A stretch of DNA of 64,000 nt from Atopsyche davidsoni (taxonomy: Eukaryota > Arthropoda > Insecta > Trichoptera > Hydrobiosidae), in NCBI GenBank assembly GCA_022113835.1, contig JAILWY010000003.1:11927501-11991500 (forward strand), given 5' to 3'. A program made the translations under genes and the position numbers. The notes below the pieces were generated by a model. The model was not told where the DNA came from. It worked only from the letters and a program-made list of their open reading frames with translations, and made no database searches. Positions within the stretch are counted from its first letter, which is position 1; the number at the start of each line of letters is the position of its first letter. Shown in pieces: positions 10,024 to 20,750 of this stretch.

Positions 10024-12297
10024 ATCACAAGTAAATGGCTTCTCGCCGGTATGTGTGAGTTTGTGTTGTTTTAAATAGACCTTCCGATTACATGAATACG
10101 AGCATCGATCACAAGCAAATGGTTTCTCGCCGGTATGAATGAGTTTATGTCGTTTTAAATTTGACATATAAATAAATGAATACGAGCATTGATCACAAGC
10201 AAATGGCTTCTCGCCGGTATGAATGAGTTTATGTAGTTTTAATTTTGACTTATAAATAAATGAATACGAGCATTGATCACAAGCAAATGGCTTCTCGCCG
10301 GTATGAATTAGTTTGTGTTGTTGTAAGCTTGACTTATAAATACATGAATACGAGCATCGATCACAAGCAAATGGTTTCTCGCCGGTATGAATGAGTTTAT
10401 GTTGTTTTAATTTTGACTTCCGAATACATGAATACGAGCATTGATCACAAGCAAATGGCTTCTCGCCGGTATGTGTGAATTTGTGTTGTTTTAAATAGAC
10501 CTTCCGATTACATGTATATGAGCATTGATCACAAGCAAATGGCTTCTCGTCGGTATGTGTGAGTTTGTGTTGTTTTAAATAGACCTTCCGAATACATGAA
10601 AACGAGCATTGATCACAAGCAAATGGCTTCTCGCCGGTATGTGTGAGTTTGTGTTGTTGTAAGCTTGACTTATTAACACATGAATGCGAGCATCGATCAC
10701 AAGCAAATGGCTTCTCACCGGTATGTTTAAATATGTGTACTTTTAACTCATCCTTTCGTTTACATGAATATGAGCATTGATCGCAAGCAAATGGCTTCAT
10801 CCCAGTATGTTTAACCATGTGCTTTGACAAGAGACTGTTGTGGCTACAGAAATATGAACATTTTCCACAGGTAAAGAGCGCCCCGCCAGTATGACTTTGA
10901 AGAGCTTTCTTCTGCAAATCTGCACTGTGTGATTGCAGTTGCTTCTGAAACAAACAAGAATATTGAAAAAAAATTGTTTAAAAGTACACACAATTTTCGG
11001 GCAAGTCAATTTCTTGTAAAGCGTTTTTATTAATGATACTAACACAACATAACGTTAAGGATAAAATATTTGAAGCATGCTGACAACACAATGACACGCT
11101 GTAACCACTGTGTTTGATAAAACTATGAGTTGAAATGTATTTATATATATGAATCCCTGTGATTATTTAATAATCATCATCCTTAGTAATCAATATTTTT
11201 GACACCAAGTACTTGGTGGAGTTATCAAACCGAGTCACTCTTTGTATAAAATTTTAATTATGACAATATTTAATTATGACAAAAGGAATAACATATTTAC
11301 CAAATTAAGATCCACACATCAAGCAGTAGAAATTGCTTATAAGATAAGCTGAGAAAAACACCCATGATCATCTAGCAACAAACACATTTACATACCATGG
11401 AACACAAGTACCAGAGTAGGGCGCCAAAACTTAATCTGTGCAGGTGCCTGTTGACTATTTTTGCCAATATTTTAAACCACCTACTTGTGGGTCGCGTGTC
11501 TGGTTGGACACCTCGAATGCCCAGGGTCGACCTTAACCGGTACGGTACAAAGATAAGCATATTACCTGCTCACGCCCGACAGCTGCTCGGGAAAGCGCCC
11601 TTTCATGGTCCAGCAATGCTCTTTCAACATCGAATTCTTCAATTTTGATATCATCCAGCTCAGGTACCGAGGAGGCAACTCCTTCGTCTTCCAACATAGA
11701 CATCTCGACGTTGAATTCATCTACTTCGACCTCGTCATACGGAGGGGCGCCGGGCAAGGACGCCTCGGCCGGTGCATCTTCGCGCTTCACGGTGAATATC
11801 TCGCTAATGACAGACTCGCCGCTGTCTTCAGGATCAGGGATTTCCTGCTTTACATGAGCGTTCACTTTAAAGCGAATCTCAGAGATATCATTTAGTAAAA
11901 CGTAGCACTGCGACATTCTATTGGGTAAAGAGGCAGCTCTTCTGCTGTGTTCCAGCAAAGCTCTGTCAATGTCGAATTCATTAACTTCGATCTCGTCATA
12001 CGGCGGGGCGCCGGGCAAGGACGCCTCGGCCGGCGCATCCTCGCGCTTCACGGAGAATATCTCGCTAATGACAGACTCGCCGCCGTCTTCGGGATCAGGG
12101 ATGTCCTGCTTTACACGAGCGTTCACTTTAAGGCAACTCTCAGAGATATCATTTAGTAATACGTAGCACTGCATACACGACATTCTGTTGAGTAAAGCCG
12201 ACGGCCGCGACCTTTTGTTTGACAATACGCGCAGACGGCGACAGAGCAATGGCGCGCAAGACCATAGACCAGACATTTTTAGTTCAACTAACATCAT
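9943..12297 (-). CDS. ZF-B: C2H2 zinc-finger protein truncated by an LTR
   Basis: Exon 1 (12297-11566, 244 codons) joins in phase 0 to exon 2 (acceptor TTTCAG, 10944 to stop at 9943), giving about 577 residues. The N-terminal half is the duplicated acidic module shared with ZF-A and ZF-C. Exon 2 carries ten complete fingers with TGEKPFACD linkers, of the CDQCSYSC type in which Cys or Phe replaces the usual aromatic. Finger 11 is cut after its first Cys by the LTR of 9764-10023, which supplies the C-terminal 23 or so residues and the stop. Contact positions (-1,2,3,6) differ between fingers, for example R-D-E-V, R-V-Y-Q and Y-S-S-Q. It is presumed a nuclear DNA-binding protein; the target is unknown. 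The gene may be a functional truncation or an early pseudogene. Confidence 0.85.
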
Positions 12298-13729
12298 TGC
12301 AATGTGAATAAGTACCTAAATATTTTATTGTGATTTTATAAAACATTTTAATATTTTTTCCGTCGTGCCAACTTTTCAAGGTTGGCGAACCGGTCTCTAA
12401 TAAAAATTAATATTTTAAAAATCACTCAAGTATTTTATTGAAAATATTCACCAAGTACGTATTCTCTGTCAAAAATATTAATTACTGAAATATATAATAT
12501 CAAAAAAACCCAATAGGCCATTGAAATAGAGTCTATTATTATTATTTATAAAATATGTTTAAAAAAATTGAATTTACTTCATGGAGTAGGTATCATATAA
12601 TAAATTTTTAATAAAAATACATGTCTTAAAATACTTTAATTTGATTTTATGAAATTACGAATTGGATAATAAAAATATATTTTAGAACTGCTGCTGCACC
12701 GCAATCTACCACTTCAATTAATCACTTTTTACAAATATAAAAGCATTTGTTTTGTATTTAATCGTTAATAAAAATAGCAATTATATAGAATCCTCTATTT
12801 GTCAGGTACATTAAACCTTTCCCTTTAACAATTGTTTACCTAATTGCTTATTCATATATCAATTCTCAGTCAGTTTGATAATCCCAACGTGAAAGGTTGG
12901 CGAAACCGGTCACCTATAAAAATTAACACGTGGAAAAATCACTCAAGTATTTTATTTTATTTAAAATATTAATTTTTACTTCATACTACCTCGAATGACA
13001 TTCTTTGACTTTGACGGCCTCGATATCTCTCTTACTAAGTTTTTACTTATACTCTTATCAGAAATGATGAAATAAGTAATATCTGTGTTATTGTATGCAT
13101 ATCATAAGACTCTTGAATAGCAACAAAAAATACTGAATCCTCGTCATAATACAGGGGAGAGTGGTATTTGCTTTATATCTATTATTTTAAATAGAAATTT
13201 GAAATAAAAGCATTATTTTTATCAAATTACTCCAGCAATACATCTTTGTAAAATCAATAATTTATTTTATAAAATATATTATTTAATGTATAAGTATTTT
13301 ATCATACAACACCAGATGGAATTATATAGATGTTTTTTTTATTATTATTAACACTCTAGATTATTTGTATCTTATTCACACTTATTTATACTAATTTACT
13401 AAAAATAAGCCGGCGAGTTTTACTAAGCTATACTGTAAAAATCTACAAAATTGTTACAACCCTACGCTCCTGAAGCGCTCTCGAGATTAAATGTCTGTGA
13501 AAGTAGCACTTAAGGATTTATATTTTACCAGGGTCGAGGACTTTTCTTCCGCCTCTGTATACATAAAGCATTAAATACCACCCATTATATAACTCGCTCT
13601 TATAATAACAAGTCTTATAAGTATGTTACTTGACAAATATAAACACACAACGTAGTCAGTGTTTGTATGTCGAGTATCTGTGATAGTCGCTATCAAAGAT
13701 TGGGCACAAACATTCGGATATATTCATTT
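12298..13729. other. Noncoding between ZF-B and SDH copy B
   Basis: The counterpart of 2326-4686, lacking the 640-bp block and the solo LTR. A truncated hairpin repeat lies at 12367-12394 and a half-copy at 12896-12910. It is the shared upstream region of two divergently transcribed genes. No other gene was recognised. Confidence 0.5.
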
Positions 13730-13768
13730 TATAAAAGTTGCAAAATACGCGAATTAAATTGTCATTAG
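13730..13768 (+). promoter_or_regulatory. Putative core promoter of SDH copy B
   Basis: A TATAAAA box at 13730-13736 and an initiator-like TCATTAG at 13762 are identical to those of copy A, so both copies should be expressible. Confidence 0.4.
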
Positions 13769-13835
13769 TTTACTATACACAACATTCAATTGAAATAATT
13801 TCGTGTCATAAGATTTTATTTATAAACTGCATACA

Positions 13836-16450
13836 ATGGCGACTGATAACTTAACTGCAGTGCTTTATAAAGTGAACGATTTGAGATTGGTGAGTTCAAT
13901 AAAAATATATAAATGTTGTAAAATAAATTTAATATCCATTCTTACGAATTGGCGCGCAGATACTAGACAATGTTATTTTGTTAATATTGTGTGCAAGTTG
14001 TTAAAAATAATTAGTTATAATTTCGGTTATCGACAAATTTCGTCGGATATTTAATCATTATTCAAAATTATCTTGATTTGGATACACAAACAATAATATT
14101 GTAGGAATTTATTTTTGAGGTTAAACTGTTTATGTCAAATAGTTTTTTTAGAATGGGATTATTATTTTTTTAAATTTTTTTTGTTCACAGGAACAGAGAG
14201 CTATACCCCAAATAAAAGATGATGGTATGTTTTTATATTTGAAATATAAAGGTGAGGCATACTTGATTTGCTCTTTTCAATAATCTTTATTTGTTTGTCC
14301 TTTTATTTTACAGAGGTGCTCCTCAAAATGGATTCTGTGGGTATTTGTGGGTCCGATGTCCATTATTGGACCACAGGACGTTGTGGAAACTTTATAGTTG
14401 AAGCCCCAATGGTCATTGGACACGAAGCATCAGGCATTGTTGCTAAGGTGAATATATAGAAAGTAAATGGATTTTGATCAATTTAAAATTTTTAACTAAT
14501 AATATTAATTTTAATAGTTGGGTGCAAAGGTGAAGCATTTAATGGTTGGTGATCGTGTGGCTATTGAGCCAGGGGTGCCGTGCCGTTTTTGTGACCATTG
14601 CAAAAAAGGACAGTACAATTTATGCCCTGAAATGTCCTTCTGTGCAACTCCTCCTGTACACGGGAACCTCACAAAATTCTATGCCCATGCTGCTGACTTT
14701 TGTTACAAGTAATTTTTATATTTATCATTATTTACTTTTTTGCGACAAGAGCCAGCCTGTCAGATCAAAGATTTGATTATATTTTAACTTTTGTGATGCA
14801 TTAAAATCACATCAAGCTTGTTGAGGAGCACTTGCTCATCGATATGTGTGGTGTATTCACTATGAAAGAAAACGTCAAATTATCTAACTATCTAATGAAT
14901 TTATTGAGTATTTTTAATATCAATTAAATACTTTATATACACATATTTTTGGATACCTGATACATTAGCAGGGTGCATTATATAATTAAATTTACAAATA
15001 CCAATCCTTTCAGATACAACAAGTTCTCTACTTGAATAGCTCATTCCTATTCACAGACTTCCTGATCACGTGACAATGGAGGAAGGCGCCCTGCTAGAAC
15101 CACTGTCAGTGGGAGTCCACGGATGTCGCCGGGCTGGAGTAACAGCTGGCAGCACAGTATTGATCCTTGGGGCTGGGCCTATTGGACTCGTGACACTGCT
15201 CACTGCCAAAGCTATGGGAGCTACGAATGTTCTCATTACAGGTTGGAATTGTTATATTACTTTCAATTTAATCTAAATAGTACTACCGAGTGTTTGGAGC
15301 CTACCTGGACATTTACCATCATATATATTGTACATGTTTTGTTTATTACCATCATATATGATGTTTACTGTAAAACACTTATTACTGTTGAATATAGGAC
15401 TTATTTTTTTAGAAGCATATATCTCAGTCTAGACGTTGAATGAATTATAAATTAATTATATTGAAATTCTGGCAAACTTCACATGAAAGAAAGTAAAATT
15501 AATTATATAAGTGTATGTTTAATTTTGTATTCAGTCAATTTCAAACCTATGGTATGACTAATGAACTTATAAAGATTTGTTTGTTCGGTTGTAGACCTCA
15601 TGCAAGCTCGTCTAGATTTGGCCAAAGAATTGGGAGCAACACATACTCTGCTTATCAAGAAAGAAGACAAAGAAGAAGATATTATCAAGAAAATCCACAA
15701 AACTATGGGAGTTGAACCAGAGAAAACCCTTGACTGTAGCGGAGTTCAATCTACCATCAGAGCTGCAGTTTTAGTGGGTTTACCATTATGTCTTATAAGA
15801 ATATAATGAGGGTTAATGACACCCTATCAATGCAATTTTTTTTTGATATAATGAAGAAAACATAGAATTGACAATTTTAATCATTTTCAGGCAACAGCTG
15901 CTGGAGGTGTGGCCGTTATCATAGGAATGGGAGCTTCAGAAGTTCAAATTCCTCTACAGCATGCACTCGCTAGGGAAATAGATATTAGAGGTGTTTTCAG
16001 ATATTGCAATGAGTAAGTAACCGTTAAATATATATTTCATATTCTGACCTCAGCTTAGAGCGTTTTGTAGGTATGCTGAGCATGGCCCATTTTAAAAAAT
16101 GGTGAAGTGAGAGGGACTACATTAACCCTTTGAAAGCTCACTTACAGTAGTAGACACTTTTAGACATTTTGATTTTTTCAATTACGTAAGGCAATACTTG
16201 TTCTGACTGAAAAATTTACAATGGCCTATCACTAATCTACATTTTTTTTATTGCTGATATGTATTTTTCTAATTTTAGCTATCCTTTGGCACTCGGAATG
16301 GTTGCGAGTGGGCAGATCAATGTCAAGCCTCTGATTACTCATCACTTTACTATGGAGGAGACAGCAAAGGCATTTGAAACTGCAAGGCAGGGGCTGGGCG
16401 TCAAAGTGATAATTCATGTTGAGCCAAAGGGAACCAATAATAAATATTAA
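13836..16450 (+). CDS. SORD: Sorbitol dehydrogenase (zinc MDR family), copy B
   Basis: Eight exons lie exactly 9043 bp downstream of copy A: 13836-13889, 14191-14224, 14314-14447, 14518-14708, 15057-15241, 15595-15773, 15891-16012, 16279-16450. The 356-residue product keeps every catalytic and structural zinc ligand and the GAGPIG nucleotide site. The differences I found from copy A are in introns and flanks (for example T to C just before 15015, T to C at about 15287, A to G at about 14104). No coding change was noticed. The copies are thus either very recently duplicated, kept alike by gene conversion, or represent two haplotypes. Confidence 0.93.
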
Positions 16451-17627
16451 TATGAATAATTAAATGTTTATTTTTGGAACTATCAGCATCTCTATATGGA
16501 TATATGAAGCCAAGACAGTTATAAAAATACATTTTATTGTAATTATTGTACTGTTCTATCATTAAACTTTTATATGATCTATACAATTTTACATTTATTA
16601 CTCGTAGAATATGCCATGCGTATTTTTTTGAAGTAATAATATATATATATATATATATGAACCAACAAAAAAATATTCGTATAAACCAGAGAGCCATTAT
16701 ATTTTCAGTGTGTATCTGATGATTACATGTATGATTACTTGGCTTCTCTTGTGTTGTCTGTCATCTGAGATGTTTTAGAATAAATCATAAGTTAAAAAAA
16801 TTACTGAAATTATTCCAACTAATTTTAAATTTATCATAATAAATAAGATAATTTTTTCAACTCTTTAAACACTTCACGTGAGTTTTATTTGATTTATCGC
16901 ATGACTAGTTTCGACCATTCACCTGGTCATCAACAGGTGCAAAATTATGAATGTGGATCTTCACCAAACTAATGCCTTGTCCTTGCCGGTCAATTGACCA
17001 GTTTTGTAATTTGGTATAGGACACTATCAAACAAAGTAAAGGGATATGGGGCTGGGATGAATGATTTTTTACTACTCAATGACAATGTAAATAAATGTTA
17101 TTTTTAAGTAAACCTTATTATTATTTTTATGACCGATGAAAGGATACTCCTGCATAAGACAGGGATGTTGAGCACAAACTAATCTGAAAACATGTGGTGA
17201 CTAGAGATAAACAACAAAGTAATCTAACATGTCAAGACATATGGTTCTTTCAAAGTGTAAATTCAGATAATGTACTTGGACTCATCTTGAAGACTAATGG
17301 TAATGGTGACTCATCAAATCAAGGAATTGGGTATCATTCCTTGATTTCTCCACTCTGCTTGTCTCTCTGTATCAGTTGTTAATTTTTACGATGTGCCTGA
17401 CCTCTATCAGAACCTTTCATCGAAGCTGAGTTCTTAATCTGTGGGATGTTGTATTGACACTGATTTTCTACATTGATCCAACCAGCAAATATCAGAATTT
17501 TGAATTCAGGCTTAGAGTTATATAAAAAGAATAATAAAATAAAATTTATAATATAAAAGCATACATGGTAGGTGAAAAATTGTTCAAGCGCCAATAAAAT
17601 ATACTATGTAGTGGTAGGTCATTTATG
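16451..17627. other. 3' flank of SDH copy B, noncoding
   Basis: The stretch matches 7408-8560 of unit A with small indels, including a TA microsatellite at about 16639-16657. No gene was seen. Confidence 0.45.
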
Positions 17628-17635
17628 CTTTAAAG

Positions 17636-17847
17636 CATAGGTGGCCAACACATGGCCCGCGGGCCATATTATTTATTGTTGGCCCGCGGAGCATATGCAA
17701 ACATTTTTTTTTTTATTGTATATAAAACCACCAATAGAATAATCCATCGAGCGTAGTTTGTATCATTTCATATATATGGAAGTAGCCCAGTAGGAAATCT
17801 CATTTCATTAATTTGGCCCGGCAGCTGAAAAAGGTTGGCCACCCATG
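17636..17847. mobile_element. Nonautonomous hAT element (212 bp)
   Basis: Terminal inverted repeats are CATAGGTGGCCAAC and GTTGGCCACCCATG. Flanking 8-bp duplications are CTTTAAAG (17628-17635) and CTTAAAAG (17848-17855), one mismatch. Unit A has the empty site. The interior includes GGCCCGCGGGCC and no ORF. TIR sequence and 8-bp duplication assign it to hAT. Confidence 0.85.
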
Positions 17848-17999
17848 CTTAAAAGTGTCGATATATCTTGAAAATATGTGTATATTGTTATGTTGAGAAT
17901 ATCTCATGTCTCACAAAAATTTTGAAGAACACAAGAATTTTTATACTTTTAACTAGGCGGATACTCACCGTGTGCTACTAATGCTAGCGGATAAACAAT

Positions 18000-18300
18000 A
18001 TATTGAGTTTTTTCCGTAGGTGTGTAAACATAATTTTTTTTAGGCTTTCCAACTCTGAAGCAAGCAACATATATTTGCCCGTGCGAAAAACAGGAATTTT
18101 TTAAGTTCAAAACCACCAACATTTAGCGATTGGCCTTGAGCCTTGTTGATAGTTATCATGATATATAGTAAAAAATCGTATTTTTCGTGTTTTCGCAAGA
18201 TTCCTGTTATGTTGCTTGCTCCAGAGTTGGAACACGAACACATGTTTACACACCTACCAAAAAAACTCAATATATTGTTTATCCACTAGCATTAAGATAA
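18000..18300 (-). pseudogene. Helitron helicase C-terminal relic, unit B copy
   Basis: This is the counterpart of 8574-8990, with TINKAQGQS still readable on the minus strand near 18130-18160. The flanking helicase sequence is scrambled and inverted as in unit A. Without an intact Rep or helicase it cannot be active. Confidence 0.5.
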
Positions 18301-18350
18301 AAAAGTTAATAAATAAACAAATTTCCCTTTTTTCGAACCAATAAAAAATG

Positions 18351-18521
18351 TATTATTGGTTGTGAAGACCATCTCACAGAAAGTACGATTTTACCTATAC
18401 AGGTTTAATTGATTGATAATGATTAAGAACATCTTTAAGATGTTCTTAATCATTATCAATCAATTAAACCTGTATAGGTAAAATCGTACTTTCTGTGAGA
18501 TGGTCTTCACAACCAATAATA
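18351..18521. repeat. Perfect 85-bp inverted repeat with 1-nt spacer
   Basis: Bases 18351-18435 are the exact complement of 18437-18521 around the single T at 18436; I checked the arms base by base and found no mismatch. Transcribed, it would form one uninterrupted 85-bp hairpin. It is absent from unit A, so it is recent. Confidence 0.93.
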
Positions 18522-18850
18522 AATTTAACAAGTACGTGTATTGACATAATTAAATAGACTAATATCCAGATTGGATTTAAAATGCTTCACTCAGTACTTT
18601 GTGTTAAAAGTCTAGTATTGCAAGTCACATAATATTTAATTAGGCATAATAAGAACATTGTTTCATTTATAGGATATGATTATTAAAAATTCTTGTCTAG
18701 TACTAGTGATTGGTTAGCATAGTTGGTAATGCACCTGCCATGTAAGCGAGGGGATGTGGGTTCGAATCCCGCACAAATCACGATGATATATTTTTCTAAG
18801 AGTTTCTTTAATCGAATTTCAATATTTGAAAAGATGTTCTTAATCATTAT
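18354..18850. mobile_element. 497-bp insertion with 15-bp target duplication, palindrome and tRNA-like core
   Basis: CAATAAAAAATGTAT flanks both sides (18339-18353 and 18851-18865); unit A shows the near-identical uninterrupted site. The insert starts with a perfect palindrome, carries a tRNA-Thr-like segment at 18708-18780 and ends with AAAGATGTTCTTAATCATTATCAA, also present at the palindrome centre. The long target duplication suggests L1-type retroposition, so a SINE-like origin is likely. The position of the tRNA part, not at the 5' end, is unusual. Confidence 0.65.
18708..18780 (+). tRNA. tRNA-Thr(TGT)-like sequence, probably a pseudogene or SINE head
   Basis: The 73 nt fold as a cloverleaf: acceptor GATTGGT with ACAAATC (6 of 7 pairs), D stem GCAT/ATGC, T arm GTGGG-TTCGAAT-CCCGC, discriminator A. 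The anticodon loop is CATGTAA, giving TGT (Thr), but position 33 is A where U is nearly invariant, and the anticodon stem has one mismatch. A- and B-box promoters are present. It lies inside a retroposed insertion, so a functional tRNA gene is unlikely. Confidence 0.4.
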
Positions 18851-19706
18851 CAATAAAAAATGTATTTTATTTCTTTATTTAGATCGTTTTATTAGTATCG
18901 TAAAACTGTTATGTGTCGGGGAAGAAATCAGAAGCGGTGGGTACTGGTTAAGACACTTTTATTGTTCACTGGTATATTATAATGGTTACAGTGTTAAGTT
19001 ATTATTTCAAAGACAGGGAGACTACCGCTCCTTCGGTGGTCTGTCGTGATCTGTGCTGGGCGAGCTATCTTCGGAGCTCTGCAAGACCATGTGTGCAAGG
19101 GTCAGAGTATCGCACAGGATACGAGAACAATGGCGTTTCATCCCTTGTTCTAATTCTTAGAACTATAGTCGTAAGACAAATGGCAGTGTTCACTTAAACA
19201 ACAAAAGTATCGCACAGGATACTAGAACAATGGCGTTTCGTCCCTTGCAATCATAAGAACTATTGTCATGAAACAAATGTGTGCGGGGCGGGCCATAACA
19301 CCTCCCCATCGAAAAAAAAGATAGTACATCTAGATTTACTATCTTGTATTATTTTTTACAAGAAGAATATTTTTATATAAGTTTAAAGTTCAAATGATTT
19401 TTATACATTTTTATAAGTTTAGATGATTCTATATAAATTTTATACATTTTATAGGTTCAGATGATTTTTATACATTTTTATAATTCAGATGATTCTATAT
19501 AATTCAAAAATTGATTTAACATTACAATGTAACTTAATTATAGGCTTTATTCAAGAGATTTACATGATTGAATAAATTTTCATTTTTATGCTACCTATCT
19601 GGTTATAATAAATTCTATGGGAAGATTGAATTTCGGTTCAATTAATATCATTTGAGGCGACAGTTGATACAATGCAGAGCTTTTATGAGAATCTGCAACT
19701 GTTGCT

Positions 19707-20750
19707 TTAAGTTATTGGAGTATGGTAATCCTTTAAATGAAATATGTCATTATAATTATAGCAAATATTTTTTTCAGAGGATCGTTTTTTCGATCGAGGA
19801 TTTAAATGATCTAGTCTTAAATTTTCTTCTAATAACTTTAACCTTTTCGTAATATCTACCTTGTTTACGTTTAATACATTATATATTTTATTTTTTAATT
19901 TTCTTTTTTGAATATTGCCGTTTTCAAAATCATTATTTTTAATATCATTATTTTTTATCATTATCGCTTCATTTTCATTAAAATTTTCTAGAAACAAATC
20001 ACATGCCGTTATATCAACAGGTTTTTCCAATGTATTTAACACTGTTGCAAAAGCCTTTCCATTTTCATCAACTTTACTAATGCATTTACTCAAATACACT
20101 CCTTGAATGATTTTCTTTTCAGGTATTATTCCTTCTCCTATTTCTGGATTTAATACATTTATTTTAATTATGGTTTCTGAACGCGCCTGTACTAACATAG
20201 GTGCACACTTCTTGACGATATTCTCATCTTTGAAATGAAGTGGCAAACTATTGTTTCCTATCCAGAGCATTTTATTTTGATAATCAACTTTGGCTTTTAC
20301 TTTTTGCAAGAATTCTGATCCTAAAAGTCCGTCCAGCGGAACATCTGTATTGCTAGGCAATAAATGCATCTGATGAGATACAGATTCTTCACCGATTCCG
20401 AAAGCCAAATCGACGACTCCTAACGTTTGCGCTGTTTCTGATGTGATACCACTCAGTAAAATTTTCTGTGTATCATCTACTATTGATTTTCCGCAAATTG
20501 ATAATGGTTTAACTAGGCTTATATCTGCCGCGGTATCGATTAATAATTTTAAATGTTTTTTTTCATGTTTACATTTTCTAATTTCTATTATTATAAACGC
20601 AGTGATTTTTTTTAGGTTTAAGATTTTACTTGTTTTAATTCTGCCGTCATATTCTCGACTCTCTTCACCTCGGCAGTTGGTAGAGAGCGTTGAAAGTTTA
20701 AATTCTTGAATTTTTGACAATGGTATTTTGAATGGCCTATTTCTTTGCAA
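19707..20750 (-). CDS. Protease and truncated pol of the 18907-22412 element
   Basis: The ORF opens within the end of gag and contains an aspartic protease active-site block LIDTAADISLV (DTAA in place of the usual DTGA) and the downstream LDGLLGSEFL flap/helix region. It continues with spacer sequence and ends at YNYNDIFHLKD, where Gypsy reverse transcriptase normally begins. No RT, RNase H or integrase follows before the 3' LTR. The DTAA variant makes protease activity uncertain. Translation is presumed by frameshift from gag, since no strong start is seen. Confidence 0.7.
   Translation of the reverse strand: MQRNRPFKIPLSKIQEFKLSTLSTNCRGEESREYDGRIKTSKILNLKKITAFIIIEIRKCKHEKKHLKLLIDTAADISLVKPLSICGKSIVDDTQKILLSGITSETAQTLGVVDLAFGIGEESVSHQMHLLPSNTDVPLDGLLGSEFLQKVKAKVDYQNKMLWIGNNSLPLHFKDENIVKKCAPMLVQARSETIIKINVLNPEIGEGIIPEKKIIQGVYLSKCISKVDENGKAFATVLNTLEKPVDITACDLFLENFNENEAIMIKNNDIKNNDFENGNIQKRKLKNKIYNVLNVNKVDITKRLKLLEENLRLDHLNPRSKKRSSEKNICYNYNDIFHLKDYHTPIT

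Larger units (their letters stand above)
1232..11188. repeat. Tandem duplication unit A (ZF first exon + SDH + next ZF finger exon)
   Basis: The stretch matches 11189-24103 over most of its length apart from insertions and deletions. It starts at the block beginning TCAATATTTTTGACACC, which recurs at about 11189, 24104 and 60281. It contains ZF-A exon 1, SDH copy A, a Helitron relic and the finger exon of ZF-B. Unit-A-specific events are a solo LTR at 3252-3574 and one inside the finger exon at 9764-10023. About 640 bp present here (roughly 2402-3020) is missing from unit B. Confidence 0.85.

Noticed and set aside
19652..19852. Plus-strand 66-residue frame inside the gag-pro LTR element
   Set aside because: Antisense to the pol remnant, with no motif.
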